This document shows, in pieces, positions 43,141-52,814 of a stretch of DNA of 64,000 bases. Source of the DNA: Pseudomonadota bacterium (lineage in GTDB: Bacteria > Desulfobacterota > Desulfobulbia > Desulfobulbales > Desulfocapsaceae). The notes beneath the pieces were generated by a model. That model was given only the letters and a program-made list of their open reading frames with translations, was not told where the DNA came from and did no database searches. The DNA is taken from NCBI GenBank assembly GCA_018820855.1, contig JAHJNL010000067.1, positions 57,129 to 121,128 of the forward strand, read 5' to 3'. Made by a program: the position numbers and the translations under genes. Position 1 is the first letter of the stretch. Each line of letters starts with the position of its first letter.

Positions 43141-45324
43141 GTGAGTATAACCCTGACAAATCAAGTGCAGAATCAAGAAACGAGACAATTTACGGAACTG
43201 CTTTCATTACTCCACATCGCCCTGAAAAACATCCGCTGCTACCCGGCTGGACATGACGTGGTGAAAGCCCGAACAACAGCAGCTCATCAGTTACTCAGCA
43301 AGTTGCTGACCAAAAAGAAGATACTATTGTTCGGCATTGCCAGAGACACAATCACCTTTGCAGAAAGCCCTCTTGGAAACGGATCAGTAGCTTGCTCTTC
43401 CTTTGCTCAAATTCTCAGCCGCCATGAAATTGCATCCCTGACCTTCTCCTCTGGTGTCAGCCAGCACTCTCTCTTTTTATTTCTCAAAGCTATTGGTGTT
43501 CTTCCGGAACACAGAAAAAATGAGAGGAGTCTGAAACAGGAACTTTCGTCCTTGAAAATTTCTCATATCGAAATAGAAATTATTGATTATAGCTATTTTG
43601 ACCGTATTAAATATTCGGCTTCAGATAAGAACATCTCTCAATCCGCAGAAGACATTCACCCAGGCCCCATAACCTGGCTGAATTTTGCCAAAAAACTCAC
43701 CAGTGGCGTTTTGGGTCATTCGGGCAACTACAAGGCTGTAGACGGCAGTGACAACAAGACCTCTGTTCCTGAAGCACTTGCAGCAGCCATCAATACCCAT
43801 GCACACAATCAACCAGGGATCATTCAAGACTACTCCAGACTCCTTGATCAGATGCTGCAAAAGTCTCCACAACAGAATCCTTCTCTTCCGTCTTTTGGCG
43901 GGAAAGAACTCAACAAGATATTAACTTCGCTCAACCCAAAACTCCGTGATCAATTCCTCAACACAACCCTTGAACGATGCGATCAGAATCGGGAACAGAC
44001 CAATCCCGAAGAGATACTGGGAAAATTCTCCGACAGCCTAGTGCTGGATATGCTGCAACAGGTCAACAAAAAGGGTACTACTGTCTCTCCAGCCCTACTC
44101 AACCTTATCGAGAAAATATCCCATCTACGCTTCAGTCCTGATTCTGCGTCATTATCTACCATGTCCAAGCGGGAAATCAGCGACCTCCTCGAGCCTGAAA
44201 AATATGACCAGTACGTTGACAAAAGCTACCACCACACACTCCATCAACTCTCCAATGCTAAGCCTTCAGGTCATTCCCCCCCTCCTGGTTTTGCCATGGC
44301 ACAGCACCTAGCAACCCTGGAGGAGGATCATCTGAACAGACAGATTGTTCGCGCCACTCTCATTTTCATGGAAGACACCGAAGGGCTCACCGATTATACA
44401 GAATTTGCTAACAGGCTCAGGGAATTAACACTTGAACTTCCTGAAACTGGCTCTTTTGATCTTCTTCTGTCAATTGCCAACACTCTGACGCACCATGCGA
44501 ACAATAAAAAATCTGCGGCCACCAGAGGGGTGGCCGCCACATACCTTAAAGAACTGACTGACTCCGATTTTCTCGACCGGGTTCATTCGGCCATGCAAGA
44601 GGCATCTGACCACGAAAAACAGGCCGCGACATCTTTCCTTATACACATGGGCTCAGATATTCTTGATCAATTGATCAAAATATTCTACATGCAACAGAAT
44701 GTGTCCGAGAACGATCCACTGGTAACAGTATTCAAAAGATTCAGGATCGAAACTTTGACCAGAATCTTTAGGATTCTCCCAAAGGAAAATACGGTCCGTA
44801 TCCAAAAATTACTTGTTCTTATCCAGTATCTCGGTACACGAGGAACAGCCCGCCTCTTACACAAACTACTGGATCACGAAAACATAGATATTCGTTTTCA
44901 GGTCCTCGATCTCCTCCTTCCTTTACAAGACGAAGAGGCTTTTGCCACCGTGGAATCCATGCTGGGCTCAAAAAACAATATGCTGGTTGAGTCAGCAATT
45001 GAACTCTGCAATATCCACAAACCTGTTGCATGTGTTCCAGGTCTTCTCCAACTCCTCGAATATCGATTTATTAAGGAATCAGCCATTGATAGAAATCGAA
45101 AGTTGCTTTTAGTACTTGGCCGTATCGGCGACAACCGGGCTTTGCCCGCTTTGGAGAAAATTGCCTTTTCCAAATGGCCTTTTCATCGGCAATTAGTGAC
45201 AACAATGAAACGAATCCTCTTTTACTCCCTGAAGGGATACCAACCTATAGACCGACTCAATCTGGTACAGAAGGGAATGGAGTCGAAAGATGAAGAAATT
45301 CGCAAGATATGCAGCATGCTGTAG
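43141..45324 (+). CDS. HEAT-repeat-like scaffold protein, c-di-GMP neighbourhood
   Basis: 727 residues, cytoplasmic, GTG start. Residues ~12-150 (ALKNIRCYPAGHDVVKAR..., ASLTFSSGVSQHSLFLFLKA) look related to the N-terminus of the HD-GYP protein encoded next. The middle is helical and low in recognisable motifs. The last ~200 residues are alpha-solenoid, HEAT-like: QYLGTRGTARLLHKLLDH, RFQVLDLLLPLQDEEAFATV and LVLGRIGDNRALPALEKIAF. No catalytic motif is seen. The next gene starts 18 bases after its stop. Probably a docking protein for a c-di-GMP-linked assembly; that is inference. Confidence 0.65.
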   Translation: MSITLTNQVQNQETRQFTELLSLLHIALKNIRCYPAGHDVVKARTTAAHQLLSKLLTKKKILLFGIARDTITFAESPLGNGSVACSSFAQILSRHEIASLTFSSGVSQHSLFLFLKAIGVLPEHRKNERSLKQELSSLKISHIEIEIIDYSYFDRIKYSASDKNISQSAEDIHPGPITWLNFAKKLTSGVLGHSGNYKAVDGSDNKTSVPEALAAAINTHAHNQPGIIQDYSRLLDQMLQKSPQQNPSLPSFGGKELNKILTSLNPKLRDQFLNTTLERCDQNREQTNPEEILGKFSDSLVLDMLQQVNKKGTTVSPALLNLIEKISHLRFSPDSASLSTMSKREISDLLEPEKYDQYVDKSYHHTLHQLSNAKPSGHSPPPGFAMAQHLATLEEDHLNRQIVRATLIFMEDTEGLTDYTEFANRLRELTLELPETGSFDLLLSIANTLTHHANNKKSAATRGVAATYLKELTDSDFLDRVHSAMQEASDHEKQAATSFLIHMGSDILDQLIKIFYMQQNVSENDPLVTVFKRFRIETLTRIFRILPKENTVRIQKLLVLIQYLGTRGTARLLHKLLDHENIDIRFQVLDLLLPLQDEEAFATVESMLGSKNNMLVESAIELCNIHKPVACVPGLLQLLEYRFIKESAIDRNRKLLLVLGRIGDNRALPALEKIAFSKWPFHRQLVTTMKRILFYSLKGYQPIDRLNLVQKGMESKDEEIRKICSML

Positions 45325-45342
45325 TGCCTTGGCAACGAAACA

Positions 45343-46626
45343 ATGTCGCAAGATCGAGTTGATACGACACGAACTGAAATAACAAAGGACCAGGCAGGGA
45401 AGATGAGTTTACCCAGACAAAAACAGGCCAAAATCCTCGAAGAGAAAATTTCTGCTACCCTCTACTTACTGAGGATTATTATAACCAATACCCGTCTCTA
45501 TTCCATCGAACATGAAAAGGTCAGGGAGATGGTCAGTAAGGCCTTTGGCAACCTCAGTGAGATCCTTAATATCACCAGAGGGTTGACCCTCCTGACCATT
45601 GACAACGATTTGATCATCAACAACAGGGCAATCCGGCCCGAAGAAGCTGAACACTTCAGACTTTTTCTCACTATCCTCAAAGAGAAGGAGATCAGCCATA
45701 TCACCTTCAAAAAAGGAATAACACCCAAAGAACTGGTGCAGTTCCTCTCCGATCTCTCCTCTCCCCTGACCAAAACAGTGTATAATGGCCCGGGCATCTC
45801 CTGCGGAAAGCTAGGACTCAAAGAAGGCCCAAGAGACAGCATTGCTTCATCCACACCACCCTCTATAATAGCAAGACGAGCCAAGAATAATGACAATTAT
45901 AACGAAAAGGATCAGTCACTTATCTCCAAATTGCAATCACTGTCGCAGGAACAGTTAACCCTGGCCCAGGAGCTCTATTTTTCTGTAAAGCAAAAGAAAA
46001 AATATAATCTGGGCGGAGTGCAGGATGCCATGTCCTCCTTCGTAACTCTCTTTTCCCAGAATCTGAATCCCTTATCCATGCTGACAACCCTGAAGTCAGG
46101 TGACGAATACACCTTTACCCATGTCATCAATGTCTGCATCCTGACCCTGGCCCAGGCAGAGTCGCTTGGTTTCAAAGACCGACACCTCTATGACATCGGT
46201 ATCACTGCCGCATTGCATGACATCGGCAAGATCTTTATTCCGGACGAGATCTTGACCAAACCGGCGAAGCTGGACCAAGAGGAACGAGAGGTCATCGAAA
46301 CCCACTCCATGAAGGGGGCAGGATACATACTCAACCTTAACAATGTTCCAAAGCTTGCAGTGCTGGCAGCTCTGGAGCACCATATTCGCTTTGACGGCAG
46401 CGGCTACCCCAATATCGGCAGAAACTGGAAGACCCACATTGTCAGCCAGATGATATCCATTGCCGATACATTTGACGCCATGCGCAGCAGCAGGCCCTAC
46501 CACGCCCCGGCCCCGGAAAAAAAAATTATCGATGTACTGCTTAACGAAAAGGGATCAACCTTCAATCCCTTACTCGTAGACAATTTCCTGACAATCCTTG
46601 CCAGAAACAGGCACCTCTCTCATTGA
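45343..46626 (+). CDS. HD-GYP cyclic-di-GMP phosphodiesterase
   Basis: 427 residues. The N-terminal domain (~30-150: TLYLLRIIITNTRLYSIEHEKV, then EISHITFKKGITPKELVQFL) resembles the start of the upstream HEAT-like protein. The HD-GYP domain (~225-420) has HDIGK (His292, Asp293), HHIRFDGSGYP and the helix DTFDAMRSSRPY. The metal-binding and GYP motifs look intact, so it should hydrolyse c-di-GMP. ATG 45343 has no clear ribosome site; ATG 45403 is an alternative, with GGGAAG next to it. It converges with the thiD gene, three bases apart. Confidence 0.88.
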   Translation: MSQDRVDTTRTEITKDQAGKMSLPRQKQAKILEEKISATLYLLRIIITNTRLYSIEHEKVREMVSKAFGNLSEILNITRGLTLLTIDNDLIINNRAIRPEEAEHFRLFLTILKEKEISHITFKKGITPKELVQFLSDLSSPLTKTVYNGPGISCGKLGLKEGPRDSIASSTPPSIIARRAKNNDNYNEKDQSLISKLQSLSQEQLTLAQELYFSVKQKKKYNLGGVQDAMSSFVTLFSQNLNPLSMLTTLKSGDEYTFTHVINVCILTLAQAESLGFKDRHLYDIGITAALHDIGKIFIPDEILTKPAKLDQEEREVIETHSMKGAGYILNLNNVPKLAVLAALEHHIRFDGSGYPNIGRNWKTHIVSQMISIADTFDAMRSSRPYHAPAPEKKIIDVLLNEKGSTFNPLLVDNFLTILARNRHLSH

Positions 46627-46629
46627 CAC

Positions 46630-47457
46630 TTACCCGCTCTTCCCCTCGACACTCCACCACTTGTGGAAATGATGCACCGGCCCGTGGCCTGCGCCGATCC
46701 TGACCTCAGCCCCTCCCTGCAGCGCCCCATCGATATACTTCTTGGCCTCTCGCACTGCCGCAGGCAAGGCCATTCCCTTGGCCAGACAAGCGGCAATGGC
46801 TGAGGAAGTGGTACAGCCGGTACCATGACTGTTGCGGGTGTCTACCCGCGGACTTTCGAGTTCCAGGATCTCTCCGCTCAGACGATCATAGAGGAGATCG
46901 ACGCTGGTGGAATCGGCGAGAGCCCCTCCTTTGAGGAACACCCGGTCACAGCCAAGAGCAGCCAGATCCCGACAGGCAGCAATCATCTGCGATCGTTCCC
47001 TTACATCCCTGCCGAGTAGTACCGAAGCCTCTGCCAAGTTGGGGGTAATAACTGTGGCCATGGGAAAAAGATGGTCTTTCAGGGCCTGGACCGCATCATC
47101 CTGAAGCAGCTTGTCGCCACTCCTGGTCACCATCACCGGGTCCAGAACAATGGTGGAACAGCTGTATCGTTGCAGACACTCGGCCACGGTCCTGATTACC
47201 TCCGGAGAATGGAGCATGCCTATCTTCACCGCATCTGCACCAATATCAGTGAGAACCGCATCCATCTGCAGGGCGATAAATTCCGGGGGTACCGGATAAA
47301 TGCCGGTGACAGTGACCGTATTTTGAGCAGTCAGAGCAGTTATCACTGACATGCCATAGCAGCCGAGGGCAGAAAAGGTTTTCAGGTCCGCCTGTATCCC
47401 GGCCCCGCCGCCACTGTCAGAACCGGCAACAGTTAATACCCTGGAATAATTTTTCAT
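46630..47457 (-). CDS. thiD: Hydroxymethylpyrimidine (phosphate) kinase ThiD
   Basis: Phosphorylates 4-amino-5-hydroxymethyl-2-methylpyrimidine (HMP) to HMP-P and HMP-PP for thiamin synthesis. 275 residues of the ribokinase fold: VAGSDSGGGAGIQADLKTFSALG opening (VAGSDSGGGAGIQ is the family signature), VLDPVMVTRSGDKLL and the anion-hole/catalytic stretch NSHGTGCTTSSAIAA. ATG 47457 is chosen because AAGGAG lies six bases before it; another in-frame ATG at 47463 is too close to that site. Last gene of the riboswitch-controlled operon; no thiE fusion is present. Confidence 0.93.
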   Translation of the reverse strand: MKNYSRVLTVAGSDSGGGAGIQADLKTFSALGCYGMSVITALTAQNTVTVTGIYPVPPEFIALQMDAVLTDIGADAVKIGMLHSPEVIRTVAECLQRYSCSTIVLDPVMVTRSGDKLLQDDAVQALKDHLFPMATVITPNLAEASVLLGRDVRERSQMIAACRDLAALGCDRVFLKGGALADSTSVDLLYDRLSGEILELESPRVDTRNSHGTGCTTSSAIAACLAKGMALPAAVREAKKYIDGALQGGAEVRIGAGHGPVHHFHKWWSVEGKSG

Positions 47458-47502
47458 AGCCATCTCCTTCTTTGGTAAAGGCCGACAGACGCCAAATTCA
47501 CT

Positions 47503-48438
47503 CTACCAGATATGAATCAGATCCACTGCCTTGACTGGTTTTTCAATCAATTCATGCTCCAGGGAAAAATCGGCAAACCGCTGCCAGGCGGCAACATCAG
47601 AGCCGCCTGGAGCTGCATAAAAGGGGAGGGTCAGATGAAAGGCCTCGGTCTCGGTACGAGAATCCGCTTCCGGTACGGCCTTGAGATAGGTTTTCAGGGC
47701 CTCTTCCGGTTGCTCACGCATAAACGCGGTTGCCGCCTCTATTGCCTGGACAAAACCTTTGATACTTTCCTGTTTCGTGACAAGGGTCTTGGTTCCGCAG
47801 ACAAAGATCAACTCTTCATAATCGGGGATTCCCCATTTCTCCAGCTCAAAATAACCGGCCTCCAGATTCTCATGGGCCATTGTCACTGTTTCATAGGTCT
47901 TAAAAGGGCCCATTACTGCATCCACCTTACCGGCGACCAGCGAGGGGACAATGGTAAAACCCACATTGATCGCTTCATAGTTCTGCACTCCGTTAATGGT
48001 CATAAAGGCCTTGAGCATGACATCCATAAGTCCGGGAACCGTGTAGCCTATCTTTTTCCCCTCCAGATCCTTGGGAGTTGCTATTCCGGAATTTTTCAGG
48101 AATAGCAGAGTGGTCAACGGATGCTCCACCAGCCTGCCCACCACCCTGACATCCAGACCTGCAGACGCCGCAATAATTGTCTGGGGCTCATAGGAGACGG
48201 CCATGTCCACATTTCCGGAAGCAGCAAGTTTTAGCCCATCCGCTGTCTCAGAGGGAGAAATGATCTCCACTTCCAAGCCCTTTTCCTTGAACAATCCCCT
48301 CTCCTGTGCGACATAAATGGGGAGATGATCAATATTAGGGAACCAGTCCAGCATCAGGGTCAGCTTCTCGGCCGATACCGACCCCGCACAAAAAAAGAAT
48401 GCACAGACGACAAGGATTGCAGATAATTGTTTTTTCAT
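47503..48438 (-). CDS. thiY: Pyrimidine-precursor ABC transporter, substrate-binding protein (ThiY-like)
   Basis: 311 residues, periplasmic: signal peptide MKKQLSAILVVCAFFFCAGS... cleaved near VSA, then an NMT1/THI5-like fold (LMLDWFPNIDHLPIYVAQERGL, SYEPQTIIAASAG). The family binds formylaminopyrimidine or other HMP precursors for thiamin salvage. A strong AAGGAAGGATATC ribosome site precedes ATG. The gene lies between the permease and thiD under a TPP riboswitch, which supports a thiamin-precursor role over the related taurine/nitrate binding proteins. Which pyrimidine it binds is not certain. Confidence 0.88.
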   Translation of the reverse strand: MKKQLSAILVVCAFFFCAGSVSAEKLTLMLDWFPNIDHLPIYVAQERGLFKEKGLEVEIISPSETADGLKLAASGNVDMAVSYEPQTIIAASAGLDVRVVGRLVEHPLTTLLFLKNSGIATPKDLEGKKIGYTVPGLMDVMLKAFMTINGVQNYEAINVGFTIVPSLVAGKVDAVMGPFKTYETVTMAHENLEAGYFELEKWGIPDYEELIFVCGTKTLVTKQESIKGFVQAIEAATAFMREQPEEALKTYLKAVPEADSRTETEAFHLTLPFYAAPGGSDVAAWQRFADFSLEHELIEKPVKAVDLIHIW

Positions 48439-48554
48439 GAAGAGATATCCTTCCTTTAAGATTGATTATTTCTCAAAAAACTCAACGACTCAGACATCTA
48501 AATAAACAGATAGACACAAACACCGGGCAACAACTTCGAAAAACTTCATATGCG

Positions 48555-49301
48555 TTATTGATTATTTTTCCAGCAGATACACTTTTTTTCCAGCCAGCCC
48601 ACCCCAAACCAGAGCAACAGTCCCATGAGGGACAGCCATAGGATTACAGCAAAGACCAGATCTACTTTTAAGCGGGCATTGGCCTGGATCATCAGGTAGC
48701 CCAAACCCTTTTGCGCTCCGACCCACTCTCCGATCACTGCCCCGATGGTGGCCACCGTCACTCCCACCCGCAGACCGGCAAAAAAGTGCGGCAGGGCCCA
48801 GGGCCAGTAGAGCAGGCGCATGGTTTGCCAGAACCCTGCCCCCATGAGACGAAACAGAACCCGAAATTCACGGTCGCACCCTTTGAATCCTTCCAGCAGA
48901 CTCACAGTTATGGGAAAAAAGATTATAATTGCCGCCATCAGGACCTTGCCAGCAATCCCGTAGCCCAGCCACACGACCAGCAGCGGTGCCAGGGCAAAGA
49001 CAGGTATGGCCTGAGAGGCCACGAGAAAGGGAGAAAGCGCCTTTTCCAGCCAGGGATAGGCAAACATTCCCATGGCCAGAGGGATGGCCACGGCCAGAGC
49101 CAGACCGATACCGCAAATAATTTCCAGAGCGGTGGTCAGGGCATGGGGCAGGATCAGCGGAGCCCGCAGCACAGCTGTCCGCACAATGGCTGAAGGCGGC
49201 GGCAGGATATAAAGCGGGATCTCCATGATACGACAGGCTGCTTCCCACAGACCAAGGAGCAGGAACAGTATGCCGAGAGCCAGGAAATTAGCGCGAGACA
49301 T
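48555..49301 (-). CDS. thiX: Pyrimidine-precursor ABC transporter, permease (ThiX-like)
   Basis: About 248 residues, six membrane helices, BPD_transp_1 fold. The EAA loop, which contacts the ATPase, reads GAGFWQTMRLLYWPWALPHFFAGL. The opening matches the SsuC/TauC/ThiX group (ILPPPSAIVRTAV). ATG 49301 is preferred, with GGGAG nine bases upstream; the frame opens six bases earlier at a TTG. It overlaps the ATPase gene by 14 bases. Placed in the thiamin system by its riboswitch and thiD neighbours. Confidence 0.88.
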   Translation of the reverse strand: MSRANFLALGILFLLLGLWEAACRIMEIPLYILPPPSAIVRTAVLRAPLILPHALTTALEIICGIGLALAVAIPLAMGMFAYPWLEKALSPFLVASQAIPVFALAPLLVVWLGYGIAGKVLMAAIIIFFPITVSLLEGFKGCDREFRVLFRLMGAGFWQTMRLLYWPWALPHFFAGLRVGVTVATIGAVIGEWVGAQKGLGYLMIQANARLKVDLVFAVILWLSLMGLLLWFGVGWLEKKCICWKNNQ

Positions 49302-50034
49302 GGTCAATATCTCCCTGCAGCTTTTGCAGAATAGTATCCTTCATAGCCAGCAGCTCAGGATCATCAAAGCGTCTGGGCTTGTCGCCATGGAGGACAATTT
49401 TTTCCCTGACCCCCATGGGTTTTACACTGAGCAGATAGAGATCATCGGCCAGGAGCAGGGCCTCATCCACATCATGGGTGATCATGACCAGAGTTCTGTC
49501 AAACTCGTTCTGCAGCAGAAGAAGCAGAGACTGCAGACTTTTTCTGGTAATTGCATCAAGTGCTGAAAGCGGTTCATCAAGCAGAATCAGGTCCCGATTA
49601 AACATAAGCGTTCGCACCAGGGCACAGCGTTGCCGCATACCTCCGGATACCTGATGTGGCAGGTGCTGCTCATAACCGGCCAGTCCCAGCCTGGAGAAGA
49701 GTTGAAGAGCTCGAGACCGGGCCTGACAAAGGTCTCCACCTCCAGTCCTGGCCGGTAGCAGACTGTTTTCCAGAAGAGAGAACCAGGGAAGGAGCAGGTC
49801 CTTCTGATGCATATACGCAGCCAACTCTCCGAGGTGACAGACCTCTTCCCCCTGCCAGCTCAGTTGCCCCGCGTCGGCAGGAGTAACCCCGGTGAGGACA
49901 TCGAAAAAGGTACTTTTGCCGCAGCCCGACGGACCAATGAGCACAGCAAAACGATTCCGTGTCACTGTGAGGTCCAATCCTGAAAAAACAGGTTGCTGAT
50001 CAAAAACCTTGGTTAATCCGGAGACAGAAAGCAT
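49288..50034 (-). CDS. thiZ: Pyrimidine-precursor ABC transporter, ATPase (ThiZ-like)
   Basis: About 248 residues. Walker A GPSGCGKST, Q-loop in AYMHQKDLLLPW, signature VSGGMRQRCALVR, Walker B LILLDEPLSALD and the switch His in MITHDVDEA are all present. First gene after the TPP riboswitch, about 100 bases downstream. ATG 50034 is given; a GTG three codons earlier at 50043 is also possible, and neither has a strong ribosome site. Energises import of a thiamin pyrimidine precursor. Confidence 0.88.
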   Translation of the reverse strand: MLSVSGLTKVFDQQPVFSGLDLTVTRNRFAVLIGPSGCGKSTFFDVLTGVTPADAGQLSWQGEEVCHLGELAAYMHQKDLLLPWFSLLENSLLPARTGGGDLCQARSRALQLFSRLGLAGYEQHLPHQVSGGMRQRCALVRTLMFNRDLILLDEPLSALDAITRKSLQSLLLLLQNEFDRTLVMITHDVDEALLLADDLYLLSVKPMGVREKIVLHGDKPRRFDDPELLAMKDTILQKLQGDIDHVSR

Positions 50035-50115
50035 CAGCCACACTCAACAGGAAAATATCCCCAAAAATTTATAAGGGATTATAGGAAAAGAACGCCGGAC
50101 CCGACGGGAGAAAGG

Positions 50116-50231
50116 GAGAAAAAAACAGCAAGACATGATGTCGGCTTCCCTTCGCCAGCATGATCTGGATCAGGTTCCAGGGGTCGGAACTTATCAGTTC
50201 CCTCTCAGCCGATCGCCCTCGGCTCCCCCAG
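50116..50231 (-). promoter_or_regulatory. TPP riboswitch with terminator-like expression platform
   Basis: On the minus strand the conserved TPP-aptamer blocks appear in order: CTGGGGGAGCC, GGCTGAGAGG, GACCCCTGGAACCTGATC and CAGATCATGCTGGCGAAGGG (50139-50231). Just after it, a short GACA-TCA-TGTC hairpin and a run of seven T (50119-50125) look like the transcription terminator that bound TPP would favour. It precedes the thiZXY-thiD operon. The remaining gap to 50406 holds nothing else I can name. Confidence 0.92.
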
Positions 50232-50406
50232 TCCGTAAACTGCACAGCAACAAGCGTTGCCAGGAAACAAGCTAACTTGATCCGTCAATTTTTGTCAATA
50301 AGGCAGAAGGAGAAAAGTATTTTTGAACGTTCAGCAGGAGTTCGAAATCCTTGGTAAAGCTCATACGCTGAAAGAATTCAGCAGATAAGAAGCCCCTGAC
50401 AAACTG

Positions 50407-51576
50407 TTATGGGAAAAATGTAAGGAGTGGTTCCTGTTTTTTCAGTTCCTGCAGCGAATAATGTGTCCCTCGCCAGTCTATGCCCTGATTTGCAAGAGTT
50501 ATCCAGACCGCTTTTATGACTATGTAGACAATGTAATAGGGGGTGAGAAGAGACCAGGGCAAAGAAGTGCGGCGTACTTTCATGCCCCTGGCATTGCAGA
50601 GAAAAACTCCGAAACGGCACAGTACAGTCAATCCAAAAAAGATTTTAGCCATCCCCTGAGCCAGGAGCAGGCCCCAAAATGGAACAATGGTCATCACCAC
50701 AATGCCGAAGATACCAACAGCAGCATAACTGACCCGATAGCTGTATAGGGCAAAGATATTTTTCATCAGGCCGCGAATCATCTCCGCAACAGTTTCATAC
50801 CAGCGGACCTGAACAAAGTCACCGCCGAGCAGACAGTCCTGGATCAATCCCTGCTGCTTGACCTTCTTTCCCAGCATGATATCGTCAATGGGGTGCATTT
50901 TCAGGGCCGCATGCCCTCCCAGTTTCCAGTAGCCATCCCGGCTTATCATATTGAATGCGCCCACCCCGATAAAGGTATGGCTTCCGGCTTTTCTGACATT
51001 CCATGGCCTAAGCAGAAGAAAGAGTCCGCCCAGGGCATCCACCACCATAGCATTAAGCAAGCCTCCTCGTGCCACATTGCGGAAGATCAGAGAGAGATGA
51101 TCCAGACCCTCATCGACGAAAAAGGTCACAGCCCGACTGAGAGTTGACGATTCCATGACAATATCAGCATCAGTAAAGAGCAGGATCTCGCCCCGGGCCT
51201 GCCTTGCTCCCCAATATAACGCATGATTTTTACCCAGCCATTCCGGAGGCAGTTCTGTTATCTGCTCCACCCGCATCTCGGGAAACTGCTGGGCCAGATT
51301 TGTGAGGAGCCCATAAGTCCCGTCTGTGGAGCGATCATCAATAACGATGACCTCCAGATTCGGATAGTCCTGCTGAAACAGAGAGCGCAGAGCCGGCTCT
51401 ACAGTAGCCTCTTCGTTGCATGCGGGCACGATAATGGAAACAAGAGGAGGCGTCAGAGGAACATCTGCCTGCACTGCTGCCAGACTTTGCATTTTCCGGT
51501 TCCCCCGGTAGATCTGGAACAAGGTAGAAAGACTGAGGCAAAAGAGGAAAATTGAAAAAATAGTCAAGAGAGACAT
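50407..51576 (-). CDS. Membrane-anchored family 2 glycosyltransferase
   Basis: 389 residues. One N-terminal membrane helix, then a GT-A domain: SIIVPACNEEATVEPALRSL, VIVIDDRSTDGTYG and the metal-binding DxD in LLFTDADIV, with the acceptor-site motif HPIDDIMLGKKVK. Three to four C-terminal helices follow (~270-365). Overall similar to the membrane glycosyltransferases annotated as HpnB or CrtQ-like; the sugar and acceptor cannot be assigned. Stands alone between the thiamin operon's riboswitch and mltG, same strand. Confidence 0.8.
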   Translation of the reverse strand: MSLLTIFSIFLFCLSLSTLFQIYRGNRKMQSLAAVQADVPLTPPLVSIIVPACNEEATVEPALRSLFQQDYPNLEVIVIDDRSTDGTYGLLTNLAQQFPEMRVEQITELPPEWLGKNHALYWGARQARGEILLFTDADIVMESSTLSRAVTFFVDEGLDHLSLIFRNVARGGLLNAMVVDALGGLFLLLRPWNVRKAGSHTFIGVGAFNMISRDGYWKLGGHAALKMHPIDDIMLGKKVKQQGLIQDCLLGGDFVQVRWYETVAEMIRGLMKNIFALYSYRVSYAAVGIFGIVVMTIVPFWGLLLAQGMAKIFFGLTVLCRFGVFLCNARGMKVRRTSLPWSLLTPYYIVYIVIKAVWITLANQGIDWRGTHYSLQELKKQEPLLTFFP

Positions 51577-51669
51577 AACTTAGAGGGAATCACATTCGTG
51601 CAGACAATGAAAATACACATGGTTTTATCCGACCCGATATAAGCAGGTGATTTATTGAACAACAGATAG

Positions 51670-52755
51670 TTACTCCTTCACTACCTTGTGCTCGGTGGGT
51701 TTAAGCTCTTTTACCCTGTCCCGCTGGTACTTATTCACGGCCCTGTTATGCTCGCGCAGGCTCTTCGAAAAATGATGGCTGCCGTCATTCTTGGAGACGA
51801 AGTAGAGGAATTTACTTTCTGCCGGATGGAGGACCGCAAACAAGGCCTCTTGGCCCGGGTTGCAGATCGGACCTGCCGGCAGTCGATCCAGGGTATAGGT
51901 GTTATAGGGCGAAGGGGTTTTCAGGTCTTTGCGGGTCAGATTACCGGAAAAATTCTCCAGGCCATAGATGACAGTGGGGTCAGACTGCAGGCGCATCCCT
52001 TTTTTCAGCCGATTGTGAAAAACCCCTGCTATCAGCGGACGTTCAGAAGCCTGTCCTGTCTCTTTTTCCACCATGGAGGCCAGAATCAGGACTTCATAAG
52101 GAGAGAGTGGGGAGGAACCTTCTGTCTGCAGATCTTGCCATACGGAAAAAAAACGACGCACCTGCATACGAAGAAGATCTGCAGCGCTATGTCCATTTCG
52201 GGTCAGGTGATAGGTATCCGGGTAGAGATACCCTTCCAGAGTTGCCCTCGACTCCAGGCCCAGACTTTTCAGAAAATCAGGATCTTTTGCCAGTCGAATA
52301 AATTCATCCCGGTCGCACCAGCCACCAGAGGCAAAAATCGCTGCGATATCAACAATAGTCAAGCCCTCCGGGATGGTGACCACATGCTGAATCGGCCGGG
52401 CACTGGCAAGTTCTCTCAGCAAGTCTCCCGGGGTCTGTCCCCGATGCAGTGCGAATTCACCTGCCTGCAGTTTTGCAGAAAGGCCTAGGTAACGGGCCAC
52501 AATCAGGAAACGGATATCATCCGGTACCAGACTGCCTTCACTGAGAATCCTGCTGATCTGACGGATAGTCGACCCAGCGGGGATAACAACAGTGACTGTT
52601 TCAGTTATATCCCCGCCTGCCTTTTGCCCGGCATAACGGACAAGCCATACTGTCAGGCAAAGAGAGGTTAGCAAAAGAAAAAGGACCACCCCAAGGGTGA
52701 TCCTTTGCAAAAATGCGTTTCTCCGGGAAAGCCCCTGTTCGCTCTCTACTGTCAC
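51670..52755 (-). CDS. mltG: Endolytic murein transglycosylase MltG
   Basis: Inner-membrane enzyme that cleaves nascent peptidoglycan strands. 361 residues: a membrane helix at ~18-40, a LysM-like region (VVIPAGSTIRQISRIL) and the YceG catalytic domain with ILASMVEKETGQASERP, which contains the catalytic Glu, and LQSDPTVIYGL, TPSPYNTY and GPICNPG, all family hallmarks. GTG start at 52755. It lies 59 bases downstream of lon. The last ~25 residues are charged. Confidence 0.93.
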   Translation of the reverse strand: MTVESEQGLSRRNAFLQRITLGVVLFLLLTSLCLTVWLVRYAGQKAGGDITETVTVVIPAGSTIRQISRILSEGSLVPDDIRFLIVARYLGLSAKLQAGEFALHRGQTPGDLLRELASARPIQHVVTIPEGLTIVDIAAIFASGGWCDRDEFIRLAKDPDFLKSLGLESRATLEGYLYPDTYHLTRNGHSAADLLRMQVRRFFSVWQDLQTEGSSPLSPYEVLILASMVEKETGQASERPLIAGVFHNRLKKGMRLQSDPTVIYGLENFSGNLTRKDLKTPSPYNTYTLDRLPAGPICNPGQEALFAVLHPAESKFLYFVSKNDGSHHFSKSLREHNRAVNKYQRDRVKELKPTEHKVVKE

Positions 52756-52814
52756 AGCAACCCGGCTATGTTATGATAAATGAACAATGCAAAAAAGCCA
52801 ACCTGCTCTTTTTT

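Noticed and set aside
51688..52488. 266-codon plus-strand frame
   Set aside because: Antisense to mltG.
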